A stretch of DNA of 64,000 bases, taken from contig NMRA01000006.1 in assembly GCA_002633005.1 (NCBI GenBank), positions 2,211,507-2,275,506 on the forward strand. Direction: 5' to 3'. The notes beneath the pieces were generated by a model. The model saw only the letters and a list, made by a program, of their open reading frames with translations. It was not told the origin of the DNA and did not search any database. Positions 35,901-47,529 of this stretch are shown piece after piece; positions within the stretch are counted from its first letter, which is position 1, and every line of letters begins with the position of its first letter. Source of the stretch: Phoronis australis. Its lineage: Eukaryota > Phoronida > Phoronidae. A program made the translations under genes and the position numbers.

Positions 35901-38900
35901 TCCAAGAAACATTCAGTTTTACATTTTGAGCATTTGCAGTAACGCAGTGATTAAGAATTTGAAAGTATGTAAAACAGCCAACTACGTTTATCCCAAATTG
36001 AAGATTTGTTACTGTCAACCATGGGAGATAACTGCTGTTCACTTGGATGGCTTTGTTTCCTCTTATTATATGGTCTATGTCCACTTGTCATTGCTCACAA
36101 AGTTCTGTTGGAATATTGAAATGGAATCATAGATCGTAGACAATAGATTCGAATCTCTGATATTTACATTTGGAATTTCCAGAGGAGGCGTTACTTTTTG
36201 GCTAGTGGTCAGACGACTAACTTGCCGAAAGTAAAACAGTGATTCACACCAGGTGCTGCTGGTGAATATTGACTTCTTGGCCAATAGTGATAGTCACGAC
36301 TTGTGCATACGATCACAGATTTTGACCATTGAGAATATACAGAGTTGGGGCCCATGTACCATAGTTAATGACGGAGTGTAGTAATTTCAATCGTGGATTA
36401 TTGTTGTATCCGTTATTCACTCTCTGCAGGACAGCAATGCCATCTTCCCCTATGATTGACTGCACCCCTGCCCTGCTCTCAAGAATGGAAGAAAGTTTTA
36501 CTATTCATTTAGGTAATGACACTGTCTGTGGTTTAATGTAGTTCTTATAAGACTATTACTGCATTTTACCTACAACTTATGCCCGCATTTAAACCCATGA
36601 TTAGGGAGCATGTGTCTGAGCTTCATAGGTGGGTGTTCGTTATCCAGGCACTGGATATATTTGCATTTTTAGTATCCGTCATATACAAATATGGACTAAT
36701 CTCGAGGGTGATATCAGATTACATGGACCAAGGGACAGTAATATTGCTCATATAGCTCTCCCGACGTCCACATGACCTGATACATCCAAGGGATTGGTCT
36801 ACATTAATTTGGTTTTATTACTTATGACCGCTGATTTTTCATTTCATGACGCAGTCCCTCATTCACATTATCGTGGAGTGCATCCTTTGGGGGTGTTAAG
36901 TTCACTTTGATAAGTGATGGTGTTCACAAGTCAAGCTGTACCATTGTGTCGCTGGGGAAAGTTGCAGAATAGAGGTTGGGACACAATAAAGGAACAGCAG
37001 TTGCAGTTTGCGTTATTTCTCTTTTCCTCTATTGTAGTCAACCAATTTTTGCGTTCAAGCAATGAAAAAAATGTTTTCAATGACGGATTTAGTTTTTGTT
37101 ATTAGCAGTGCCTAAAATGGGCTTTAAGGAATGTTGTCGTGAATGAGCATTGGTTATCACAAGCATCTATCTCTGTGCCCTAATCTCTAAACAAATGAAT
37201 CCTGTCACAAAAGTCCAGATCCTTTGGTAAATGCCTATTGTAATCCCAACAAGTCGCTGGTTGGGAAATGCAATGCAGTCAGTGCCCAATGTCTTATTAA
37301 ATTAGCTCGATTTTAGTATACTTACTTTGTCGTACTGACATGGTCTGTTCCCTTCATGGTCAGGGTTTATGGTTTGCATATCATCTGATTGGTCAGATCG
37401 CAAATAGGGACTTCTGACATGCTGGTGGCATGAATGAAAAGTGATATTCCAAACTAAGTTGGTAAATACTGCGCTATGTCAGAAGTTGTTGTACCCTGCT
37501 TCAGCCAGTAAAGATGACAGAGGTATCAGTGGTCATGTAATAATACATAATCTTACATGGAAGAATATCAACATCAATTGTTATTACACTATACTCAAGT
37601 GTCATTTTCGTGCTGTTAAACTCACTCTTAAGTGTTTTACTCTCCATGTGCTTATTTATGGAGCTTCACATGCAGGTTCTTGGATCTGCACAGTAGTTTT
37701 GTATCATGTTGTAGTTTAGAAATAGTTTTTCTGTTTGTTCAGAAATAATTATGTCCATGTCAAGGTGAATGGCCAGAGCATTTAAACTGTTCAAGAGGGA
37801 AATTATTGAAAATTCTAGGAAAGGTGTGTTGCCACAGGTGAGCGTTAACCTGGTATTCTGTTATCAGCTGTGTATCGTTGTTTCTGCAGGTGCTCAGTTG
37901 AAAACCACACACAATTTAAGGTTGCTGTCTTGTGACATTCTAGACCTATGTCGTCACCAACCAGTTGGGTAAGGTTTTACTTTGTTCCATATTTCTAGTG
38001 AGACATTTTTGCTACAAATTCTGTGTCTATTATAAGCTTGCTGGGTACTGTGCAGATGTAATAACAACATTTGATAGAAGTTTCCGTTATTTCCAGTAAG
38101 GTAACTGGCCATTGAAAGATCAAAAAATGACAATTTTTGCAATTATTTTCATGTGAAATAAGTGAAGAACTGCCATATATACAAGAGACTTAATTTGAAC
38201 ATGCTTCAAAATATTTTAGTTGAAAGGGACATTATCGTTTTGGCTGCCAAATGGTTTCACAGTTTTGGTATTATTGTTGAATAGGGTTGACTTTTGGAAG
38301 GGAACAATGGCCAGAGCTTTAAAACAAAAAAATTGTTGTTTTTGTGCATTTATTGCACATTGCCAATCCTCTCCTTTGGCTGCCAGACATTCACGAATTG
38401 TAAATGCCTTTGACTTATCCATTAAATATGATTAAAATAATCTGCTATTTAACGCACAGGATTCGGCTCAGGTGTACCACTGTTGGCTGTTACTGCTGAA
38501 TTAGAAGGCTAGGTTTCACACTTCTGAATCTGTAAAATTACTTTCTATTAAAAATGTGTTTCTGGTGTGAAAACTAATTAGTAAATTTTCTGAAGTTTCT
38601 TCACAATTTGGAACATTTGATTTCCACTTATGTAATGTTTTGAACCATGTTGCATTTTTTCTAGCGGCAAGCCATCTCCACAACGCATTCAAACTGCTAT
38701 GTCGCTGTACTCCAACAGTCTCTGTGGAATGATTCTGTTAGTTGATAAACGGTTGAATGCCTACACTGGAATTAAAAGAGGTATTAACAGAGAAAGGATT
38801 GACTAGACTTCTAGATTATTTGTTTCCACAGGAATGTAAATTAATGTACGTGTGAAGTTTTTGGATCCTCTTGTCAATGTCTATTCTCAAACTACTGTTG

Positions 38901-41900
38901 CATTGGGTTTGAATGTGTTGCGTTACGGCAAGGGTCTTAATGTACAATTGTAAGAAGTTTTCAGATGGAATTGTCAGGAGTTATTATTCATACACCGATT
39001 GCCTTCTTTCCTGATGTAAGCAAACTCCCTGATCTATCTTGTGAATCTGTTGGAATCTCTTTTCAAGGTGGAAATGTTCTTTCAGTGTATATCATAATTA
39101 TTTTGCATGGCATGATCAGTAATTTCAGATTTGTGAATAATGTTCTTTTCATGTCTGGACTCTTCTCACAGTTGTATGTTGAGGCCTTATTAGCCAATCA
39201 CATTCACTGACCCTCATCGTTATGCCACACACCCCAAGCCTATGCGTAGAGTAGAGGATCTGAAAATTTTCCAACACGTATGTTAATTTTTGTCTGTGCG
39301 GGAAAGAAACTTGTGTCTTGTTTTGTCTTAACTATCACATTTTTGCTTGACTTTGTTTTTTCTTTGCCATTGTTAGTTTTACGTAATTATTACCTTGGCG
39401 TGAGAGTCAGTGGTGGAAATATTGAGTTCTGAAATTAGTGCTTTAGAACCGTTACTCAAATATACACTGTACACATCACACTATTTGTGTGCAACTGACT
39501 TTTCTTATGGTACAGTGTATGTGCATGCGAAGTACAAATGGTTATTGGTCAATTTGTCTCCAAAATTGCAAAAATTCCCGTACTTTACTTGGCATAAATA
39601 GCGCTGTATTCAGATCTTTAAGGGCCCCGTCACAGCAAGGGTGTCTTTACTACGATTTCAAATACGGGATAAAAAAACCTGAGTGTGAATTAACTAAGTG
39701 TTGTAGAATCTGTGTATGAACTTGAAGACGGTGTCGCATTTGGGCACGAAGTTTTTTCCTGAAGTTGCCCGTTTCTGCTCTTCCTTATAGGCCAGTAGCC
39801 AGAATTGTGTACCTAAAAATGTTTGGTAGTATAAGGTTTTTTGTTTGTTTCATGTCTAGGTATCACCCCTGAAGCATTTTAGCTGGGTTGTAACCATAGC
39901 AATCTTGAGCATTTTTGATTATGTACTAAATTAAGGCTGCCATTATGCAAAATTCTACTTTTCCTTACCAGGAAGGTAGATGATTTCGATGTTTTACCTG
40001 TTTCAACGGTCAATGAATTTAACAGAGCTACTTTGAAGGTGGATGCAATGAGAATTTGCATAGATTATGGAAATTATAGCACTCATAATTGAAAATTCTA
40101 CTTGTGGTTACTGCTGCTGGTATCAGGTATCACAGGCTAATTATATTGATATTTACACCCATGTTTCTTGTGTATAAAGGAAAGCAGTTTGCAGGTTGTT
40201 GCGTGATAAATTTGCATGATTTATGCAATTAATGGCCACCATAATTTAAAATTCTGAAATTTAAAATTCTGTTTCTGCTCACAATAACCGCCTTACAACT
40301 ACACCATCAAGCTTAATAAACTGTAAAGATTTGTTAGAAAATTTCCAAAGCCAACAACTGAAGCATAACCTGACATTCAAATAACATCTCTTTTTTAAGT
40401 TTAGCAAATTACTGCATTACGATGACTCAGGGCAGTAACATACTGGCTGAAATAAATTAAATTATTGTTGACTTTTCGATCTGCTTAACTTCTGACACTA
40501 AATTCCTTGTGAAAAATTATGTTGGAGTTGTTTTTGATTGAAGAAATACAAGAAATATTAGCCAAAACGATGTCGTCATTTCTGTTTTACTGACAAATGC
40601 ACATGGTAATTGTTTTATGACTTGTGAGGGCTAACAAAAGAACATATAAACTGAGTTGTTGTCTGATCTTGGAAACCACTTTCGTCTTAAATTGAAACTG
40701 TACTGTGGATATTTAATGTAATGATTTGAATGTGCTTGAAACAGAACTGAGAGAAATTTTGACTTTCCTTTCCTAGAATTTGCCCAAGCCTGCCAGCAGT
40801 CAACAGATTTTCACTTTCCAAGCCTTGATCGTCAGTTTGCAAATGTTGAACAGCAGTTACCCAAAGCCAACGAGTTTCGCCACCTGCAGAGGCTCTCTGA
40901 AGAAGGAGATAAGATTAGTGTGCAAAGTGGAGGAAGTGGGTCCAGTGATAATCAGGTACCATGCCATTTTTTCTTGTTCATTTGTTCACATGGTTACTAT
41001 GACGTCTTCCAACTGCATCAAGCAATTAAACTATGCCAACTTAAATTAATGTACATTGAGCAATTCACTTATTTTGCAAAAACAATTGCCAAAACTGTCA
41101 TTTTTTCAATTTTTCTATTTTTCAAAGACCAATTATTTTTGCTACGAATGGCGGAAACTTTGCCATAATTTTTTATGGCTAAAATTATCTTCATCTGTAT
41201 TTCTGTCGAGAAATTTTAAAATATAGAATTTCGGTTGTTGGCCATATTGTGTGCTAAATTGAGTGAAGAATTACTGTATGTGACCGTGAACAAGAGGACA
41301 AGTTGTTGAAATAGTGACTGTTATTTCTTGAATTTGTTCAATAAATTGTGGTTGAACACGGTACATAACTTGTCATCAATAACCTAACAACAAAGCGGAT
41401 TGCAGGGTGAATTGTGTACAGCTGATTGATAGTTGACACCAATATTTTGTTAGACTACCTGAGTTTTGTTAGACAGTTGCCTCAAACATCCACTATAAGT
41501 AGTGTGGTTGAAAGTTGTTAAAATTGGTTTTAGATAAATGACCATTCAGTACCATGTCATCGCTTTGGTGTTTTGGAGATTTGGTATTGGTCAGTGGAAT
41601 GCTTAAATTCTCTCTTAGAACGAAGTTATTTCTTTCTTAATGGGCACCCAACTCCTGATATTTGAATAATTTAACATGCAAAAACTTCCAAGTTTAAAAT
41701 TGCAGTGCTACCTTGCGATAACTTCACTTGGCAATACTAAAGGTGACGAGATGCTCAAAATAGCTTAGCTTTTATGTTGGCAAACTTCTCGTGGTTTGTG
41801 GATTTAACTCAGTAGGAAATGGTCTTTAGAAGCCTAAATAATTGTTTAGGGACCTATTTTTGATTTTCATCACCGATGTTAGGTGGAGTTTTGGCTGTTT

Positions 41901-44400
41901 TCAAGCACAGCAGATATGCCCAAATCATGACTTACACTTTCGTGCCATATATGTGTATTATGATTAATAATTATTACTATTAATACAACTGATCATTGCG
42001 GAAAAAATAATTATACGCAGGTTACCATGTCTTCAATTGCTATGTTGGGAGTCTTTTCACTTTTTTGATTAATAAGTCTTATTAACATTATGTCATTGGT
42101 ATGGTATAACCAGAAAGAAGACAAGATGACAAAACTTCACTCGGGAGACTTCTACGTCACCAGACACTCCAACTTGTCTGAGGTACACGTGGTGTTCCAC
42201 CTAGTTACGGACGACGGCATAAACAGGACGGATATATCGTCACGGCACCCGGTCATCATGGCGCTAAGGAACATCCTGAAGGTCTGCTTCCGTCATGATG
42301 TAACCACCATTAGTGTTCCACTGTTGCTGACTCACGAGATGACTGAGGTAAGTAAATGATGGAAGAATATTATTGCGCTTTAGATTATCATTACGTGATC
42401 ATCGAAACTTCAGTTCTCCGATTGGCTAAAATGCAGCAAGAGAACCTCCACTGTGAGGTTATGTTGACCGGCTAGCTGGGAAATATCACATTTCGTTAAT
42501 GCTGCCTGGGCATCCGATATTGATACTCAGGATGTGAACCAATCATAGGCTGCAGAAACTATAAACTCCTGACCGAGGGTGGAAACAAAATGAACGCTAT
42601 GACTACACCAAAAAGGAGATAAGAGCACTACAATCCAAAATGAGACAAAAACGTAGATAAAAGAAGCATCAGTGGTCATATGATAAAACGTGATCTTTTG
42701 GCATATCAGGTGATATGGACCATGTAATATCACCCTTAGATTGATCTATATCTGTATAATTAACTGACAGTCTGTAGTTGAAACACTCATCCTATTATGA
42801 TTAGATGCATATTCTCAAGTATAGTAAGATGTGGTGCATCTACTAAATGTAAACAACTCGTCATTACAAGAGTGTTTGGCTAATGAATGTTGCTTTCTGT
42901 ATCAGGAAATGACCATCCCTTGGTGTATGAAGAGGGCTGAACTGGTGTTCAAATGTGTCAAAGGATTTATGATGGAAATGTCAGCCCTGTGTAACTCCGA
43001 GTCCAAGACAATACAATTCCATGTGCCAAAAGTAAGTGGCCATCAGGTGGTTTTGTTTAACGTACCTGTTTCCGTAAATTTTGATTTTAAACATATCTGT
43101 CTTTTTACCTTTTTTGTATTCTTGAAAAGTGTACGTGGGAGAGTTGTTGAAAATTGTCTCAAACTGACACCAACATCTCTGGGTTCCACTACATCAGCCT
43201 TGGTTACTTGCTTCTTCACTATATAGCTAACTAGAAGTACTGATACTCTAATCTTCAGTGGTCAGCCCTAACTGATACGCTAATCTTCATTAGTCTTTTA
43301 TTACGTGAGGGACATATTACAGTAATTCTTCTCTTATCTGGCACACTCACCTCATTTTGTGCACTCAAAATTATTTGTAAAAATATTTTGAGTGTCGGTT
43401 ATTTCCCATGAGGCTAGTTGGTGAGAATTTCTTATCTCACCTAACCTGCACACAGTTTTTTACTTTTTAAAGTAAAAATTGCAAAATACCATTGGAAGAC
43501 CCTGTTGTTACACCTCTTTACTCGTGTTATTTAGTGCTGAACATTGCATATTAGTGACTACATCCATCCATGTGGGGACCTCGTGCTGTTTTATACACGA
43601 GGTGAAAGGGTGACATGGATCAGGGTCGTGTGACTAAGAATCGTATTCTTCGTGCTTCAAACCAATGATGGGGAGGTGAAGTTCTCTAAAATTGGAACAG
43701 CACTAAGAAACTTAATTACTGTTAATTGGAACATGTTGGGACATGGCAACCCATAGGCAGCATTTTGTTAAATTCTCACTCTGGCACTTGGCGATGCTTT
43801 GTTACTCAATTAATTTAATTTGCACACGCGTTAACTAAAATGTCTGTATATTCAGGATATTTGGCACCCGCCGACTGTCAAGAAACTATGTTTAATTTCT
43901 TTTGTGCAAAATACCGTAAGTGGAGAATTAGGGTGCTAGTATTTTTGTCAAGATAACAACTTGCAACAGCTCATTACACTGAACACTTCACGCACTATCA
44001 ATATGCACTATCAATGTGCACTATCAATATGCCTTATCAATATGCATTATCAATATGCACTATCAATAAAACGCCAGTGCATGGGTCTGATTGTTTGAAA
44101 TAGTACATCGATCAGATTGGGTGATGCCGGATAAAAGACTTCCAGAAATTCGTGATATTAGATTTGAAAATTACCATCGTCTTGAATACTCACTAAACAG
44201 TGACAGTGACCTCACTGTCAGTTACTGTGTAGTAAGAGAACGCTGCATTGTCAATCACTTGCTCATAACTGCCTGGATATGAAATGATGAATGCGCACTT
44301 CATTCTCTATTTTCAGGATTTGTCAGACAGTACGTTTGCACAGTTTTCTAGTATGCTTCCGAGTATATTCCGACTTTCTAATCCCATAATGGGGAAATGA
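29756..44400 (+). CDS. FERRY3: FERRY3 (C12orf4) homologue, FERRY endosomal complex subunit
   Basis: Homologue of human C12orf4/FERRY3, a subunit of the five-subunit FERRY complex, a Rab5 effector that links mRNAs and ribosomes to early endosomes. Coding exons: 29756-29918, 31367-31512, 33220-33401, 33798-33897, 35091-35215, 36430-36512, 37890-37968, 38665-38780, 40777-40955, 42114-42347, 42906-43031, 44317-44400. All are GT-AG, all phases join, total about 538 residues against about 550 in human. Diagnostic motifs recalled from the family: [44 protein letters not shown] and [20 protein letters not shown]. The most conserved part is exons 10-11. No membrane segment or signal peptide; a charged, probably helical or coiled-coil middle part fits residues about 100-240. 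Divergent from the receptor and convergent with the PDI gene. Confidence 0.95.
31367..31512 (+). CDS. FERRY3: FERRY3 exon 2
   Basis: Acceptor TTGCAG, donor GAG/GTGAGA, phase 1 to 0. Residues 55-103; motifs [14 protein letters not shown] and [11 protein letters not shown] align with the human segment ending in WAKAYAE. Confidence 0.88.
33220..33401 (+). CDS. FERRY3: FERRY3 exon 3
   Basis: Acceptor TTTGTAG; a second AG three bases on (TAGGAG) could shift the start by one codon. Carries [19 protein letters not shown], a clear family motif. Donor AG/GTAACT, phase 2. Confidence 0.88.
33798..33897 (+). CDS. FERRY3: FERRY3 exon 4
   Basis: Phase 2 to 0, completing an Arg codon. Encodes [20 protein letters not shown], which matches the region ending in SLAAQHFESQQ in human. 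Confidence 0.86.
34213..34645. mobile_element. MITE with about 70-base terminal inverted repeats in FERRY3 intron 4
   Basis: Left end reads CCCAGTTGCACGAAACAGTC (34216 on); the reverse complement of the right end reads CCTGGTTGTATGAAACAGTA. Similarity continues inward for about 70 bases ('cgactaagttccctaaatct' against 'caactaagttccataaatct'). No coding capacity. I could not settle the target duplication. Confidence 0.7.
35091..35215 (+). CDS. FERRY3: FERRY3 exon 5
   Basis: Acceptor CTTGTAG, donor AT/GTACGT, phase 0 to 2. Residues about 198-238; [12 protein letters not shown] and REYKNWLMN align with the coiled human segment KQEYQEWVI. Confidence 0.86.
35265..35500 (+). repeat. Dispersed repeat family B, copy in FERRY3 intron 5
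   Basis: Runs from 'tggatcaaaataattgccaaaattac' to 'gccatattgtgtcgtaaattggtgagat'. Relatives at about 12100-12660 and 41080-41275. Confidence 0.5.
36430..36512 (+). CDS. FERRY3: FERRY3 exon 6
   Basis: Acceptor CTCTGCAG, donor G/GTAATG, phase 2 to 1. Short, ending in MEESFTIHL, which joins the next exon to make the family motif [12 protein letters not shown]. Confidence 0.87.
37890..37968 (+). CDS. FERRY3: FERRY3 exon 7
   Basis: Acceptor TTTCTGCAG, donor GG/GTAAGG, phase 1 to 2. Encodes [20 protein letters not shown], almost the human sequence here. Confidence 0.9.
38665..38780 (+). CDS. FERRY3: FERRY3 exon 8
   Basis: Acceptor TTTTTTCTAG, donor G/GTATTA, phase 2 to 1. Encodes [19 protein letters not shown] and [13 protein letters not shown], strongly conserved with human. 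Confidence 0.9.
40777..40955 (+). CDS. FERRY3: FERRY3 exon 9
   Basis: Acceptor TTTCCTAG, donor CAG/GTACCA, phase 1 to 0. Starts [18 protein letters not shown] (conserved), then a variable Ser/Gly-rich linker ending [10 protein letters not shown], which is also a variable low-complexity linker in human. Confidence 0.88.
41080..41275 (+). repeat. Dispersed repeat family B, copy in FERRY3 intron 9
   Basis: From 'acaattgccaaaactgtcattttttc' to 'ggccatattgtgtgctaaattgagtgaag'. Same orientation as the copy at 35265-35500. Confidence 0.5.
42114..42347 (+). CDS. FERRY3: FERRY3 exon 10 (most conserved region)
   Basis: 78 codons, phase 0 to 0, donor GAG/GTAAGT. Contains [33 protein letters not shown] and [15 protein letters not shown], the most diagnostic stretch of the family. 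Confidence 0.96.
42906..43031 (+). CDS. FERRY3: FERRY3 exon 11
   Basis: 42 codons, phase 0 to 0, donor AAA/GTAAGT. Begins [20 protein letters not shown], near-identical to human, then FMMEMSALC and FHVPK. Confidence 0.96.
43994..44067 (+). repeat. 13-bp tandem repeat, about 5.7 units
   Basis: Unit ACTATCAATATGC with single-base variants between units, in the last FERRY3 intron. Ordinary minisatellite. Confidence 0.9.
44317..44400 (+). CDS. FERRY3: FERRY3 last coding exon
   Basis: Acceptor TTTTCAG. Encodes [20 protein letters not shown] and a short tail, stop TGA at 44398-44400. Matches the human C-terminal QLSNMLPQIFR region. Confidence 0.9.
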   Translation, partial: DLSDSTFAQFSSMLPSIFRLSNPIMGK

Positions 44401-47400
44401 CCAAGTTAAACAAACTGTGGACAGTGTACTGGTCAAAGAAACCCAAAAAGACGGTGATCTATGCTGAATTGAGCTCTCGTTCATGGCGTCGTGTAGCGTG
44501 TAGTAACTGGCGGTGCATACTGCTGTAGCCCGCTGCGTTGCTTTATCGCCATCTTTACGAGACATTCAATCGCTATGGTGATGCAGGCGATGGTGAAGCT
44601 GCGTGTTCCTCGACCTACAGGGAGTTCGTTGTGCTTGGAGAGCACAAGTGAATGACACCCATTCCTCTTAAACTGATATGTAATAACAAACTGATCTTAT
44701 GTAAAACTGTTATGAATCAGGTACCGAAATATATCAGTTCTTATGAAAACTATAGTGGTGTTTAACTGTGATACATATGGCGCCCAACGTGTTATATAGC
44801 GGCATCCCATTGAACTGTTGCCAGATGACACTACTGTTTGTGTTAGACAAACATGTAGTGTCCTCTGCAAATCAGCTCATTTAAGTATGGATGGGGGTTT
44901 AAAGCCTATCAGGAATGGATTTTTGTTATTTTACATGTATTTTGCTAACCAGTTAGTCCAAGCAAAGCCTTAGCACAATAAGAAAATGAGTTCAATCACT
45001 AAAATGTAGGCCCGTCAAATGAAACTTGAAATTGCCCTTTTGTGCCACATTGCATCACCACGAAAACCCAGCACAAACGACAAAAGGCCGATAACAGTTC
45101 ATTGAATAGGAGTCTGAATAGAATACCACTGTGTGCAGGTGTTGTTCGCAGCTGTTTGAATTAAGGGTGATTCTCACGCTGACAAGACAAAAGCTAGCCA
45201 ATAAGCCTAACAGTTCATTACATTTGGCAGTTGATGGCACTGGTGGGCTTAACGCGATGCTCTTATACTGTAGGAACCAAATTTACAAGTGTTAGCATTC
45301 AAGATAGGCTTTAAAGTAACAGAACTTTTCAGTATAAATGTGCCTTTCATAAAAATAACTTTTATTTTGCTTACTGTTATGGTCGACTTTGTCCTTGCTC
45401 AAACTACAAGTGATTTACATCTTTTGGTACTTTATTATTACTGAAGACCAGACTAATATGTTGGTTTGTCACAGCGGACCAATTTTCACACTGAATCTGG
45501 TCATTCCGACAGTTCTCTGAATCGGAAATCCAAAGAAGCAAATTGAGGAACAGTTTCATGATGGCAAGAGATTCGAGTTGCACTTCTTGACAAAAGGCAG
45601 TCTTACAACAACTTTAAAATTATAATGGTCATTTTGCTGGCAAACTACATCTGTTAAGCAGTAAGACGTGGTGCTTAAGTCCAACACTGCATAAGTCCAA
45701 CACTCAAAATACCTTTGAATAAAAGAAGTTACATTTAGTCGACAGTTCAGCAGTCTTTGAACAAAAATTGAAATGGTATCAAGCAGGTCACTTTTGTGCT
45801 CTCAACACACAAGAAAATTCTTTGTGGATATTTGGTTTTCTGAATGTGCAATGACACAGAAACTACACGCAATCACAGGTCCTTATTATTGATTATCATG
45901 TTAATGATGTTCTTTCCAAGAAAGGAGTGCTGTTTGTCCCTATCACTTAAGTGTCTGTGAACTAGAGTACCAGCCAAAATATTTCGACAAAATGACATGG
46001 CATTCCCAGTCATGACGACACGCAGAAGACAAATTCATAGTCTGTGTAGACTTCCCTCATGTCCGAGAACAAACAAGAATGTCAGTAAGGTGGGTAAACC
46101 TTTCAGCAACTAGAATTTCGCTGCCCTTATAGTTATTACTGGCCAATTTTGCAATTAACTGGTTGTCATGACGATGCCTAATTACTTTTGTCTTGCACTG
46201 TAAGTTATGCAACCACAGCCCACGTGTCAATTATCCTCAGAGGAGTCAATTTGTTGTTGGAATGCGACATGCAAAGGAGAGCAGACAATGGCACCTGCAG
46301 TAAACCAGACTCAAGACTGGTACAAATGCACTTACACATTACAAACCTCATTACAAAGTACCTGACTGTTAAGAATGTAAAGTCCCAATTTAAATTAACT
46401 TAATATGTGTTCGTCTACCCTCTTTACAACAAACTATTGTTATAATCCACATATTTCTAAGGGCCCTTGATATACGCTACAATGAGGTTAGACTGCAATG
46501 AAAATTGTCTACTTTCGAAATTGAATTCACGATATTGTGACATATCATGCTATCCAGGATGGAGTCATCAGAATATGATAAATAATGTTCTTAGACATAC
46601 CACTGGCGCCATCTCATTAAGAAATGTGATAAATTACTACAAGCAGGGTTGCTCCTTGGGTGCATTCAATGTTTTCTGCAGACAGACATGTCGGGTAGGA
46701 TTTGGCAACATGGTAAACGGACTACTGTTTGTATTCACATTTTATTCATTGACCATTTTGGGGCATTTACATGGCAGCAGTGAGAATACTGCCATCACAC
46801 AATGACATCACAAGCCATGTAGACCAATAATAACAACAATGCCTATGTACATCACTATCATTATCATCTCGTGGCAAGTCAATATAATTTAATTTTTTTT
46901 GCGTCATAAAAGACCAAGAGATAGATGTTTATCGCTACTACAATAAAATCTAAATATTTAACATTTGTTCTGATCCCTTGATCCCAAATCAGTTTTCGAA
47001 CCTAAGTAACGCAGCGCACAGTTAGGCAGTTAACAAAATCTTACACGACTTAAGTATTGCATCAAATAAACTAGTCAGCAGAAGGTGTTCGCCGATAGCG
47101 TACGGCTTCAAGCTATCGTCAGGCTACCCCAGTAGACTCCGCCGAAGGCACATTACTATTTACACAAACTAGCAGCTCCGAACGCTCAAATATGTACCCA
47201 CAGTGGAATGATAAACTTAAAAAAACACACTCGCTTCTACCTGTAAACCATGAACGAGAACTTCGATAACGAAATGAGAACTTGGGCAGTTTCATAAATA
47301 GAAATTCATACCAGTACAAATAGGTTTGACAAACGAGGGCTGTACTCAAGAACAGAATGACCATAACCATAAAAAACAATTGGTTAGACGCTAAGTATAA

Positions 47401-47424
47401 AAGTCTAAGTGACGGTGGGGGGGT
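44401..47424. other. Convergent 3' flanks of FERRY3 and PDI genes
   Basis: No gene recognised. It should contain both 3' UTRs. An AATAAA on the plus strand at 45718-45723 and a TTTATT (AATAAA on the minus strand) at 46741 are candidate poly(A) signals, unproven and rather distant from the stop codons. Open frames here (for example 46467-46805) have no recognisable similarity. Confidence 0.4.
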
Positions 47425-47529
47425 CTACAGCTCTTCTTTCGGTGGCATTTCAGGTGCCTCATCTCCCTCTTCACCTTCTGGTCCGTCCTCGACTCCCATC
47501 TCTTCTTCACCTTCTGCTCCCTCCATCTC
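47425..47529 (-). CDS. P4HB: PDI exon 10: acidic tail and KEEL retrieval signal
   Basis: 34 codons, rich in Glu and Gly, ending PEMPPKEEL and a TAG stop at 47425-47427. The acidic tail is the low-affinity calcium-binding c region. KEEL is a KDEL-like variant used by some ER proteins. Confidence 0.94.
   Translation of the reverse strand, partial: EMEGAEGEEEMGVEDGPEGEEGDEAPEMPPKEEL

Noticed and set aside
43994-44067. Regularly spaced short repeats, considered as CRISPR-like
   Set aside because: 13-base units directly abutting with no spacers in an animal intron; a minisatellite.
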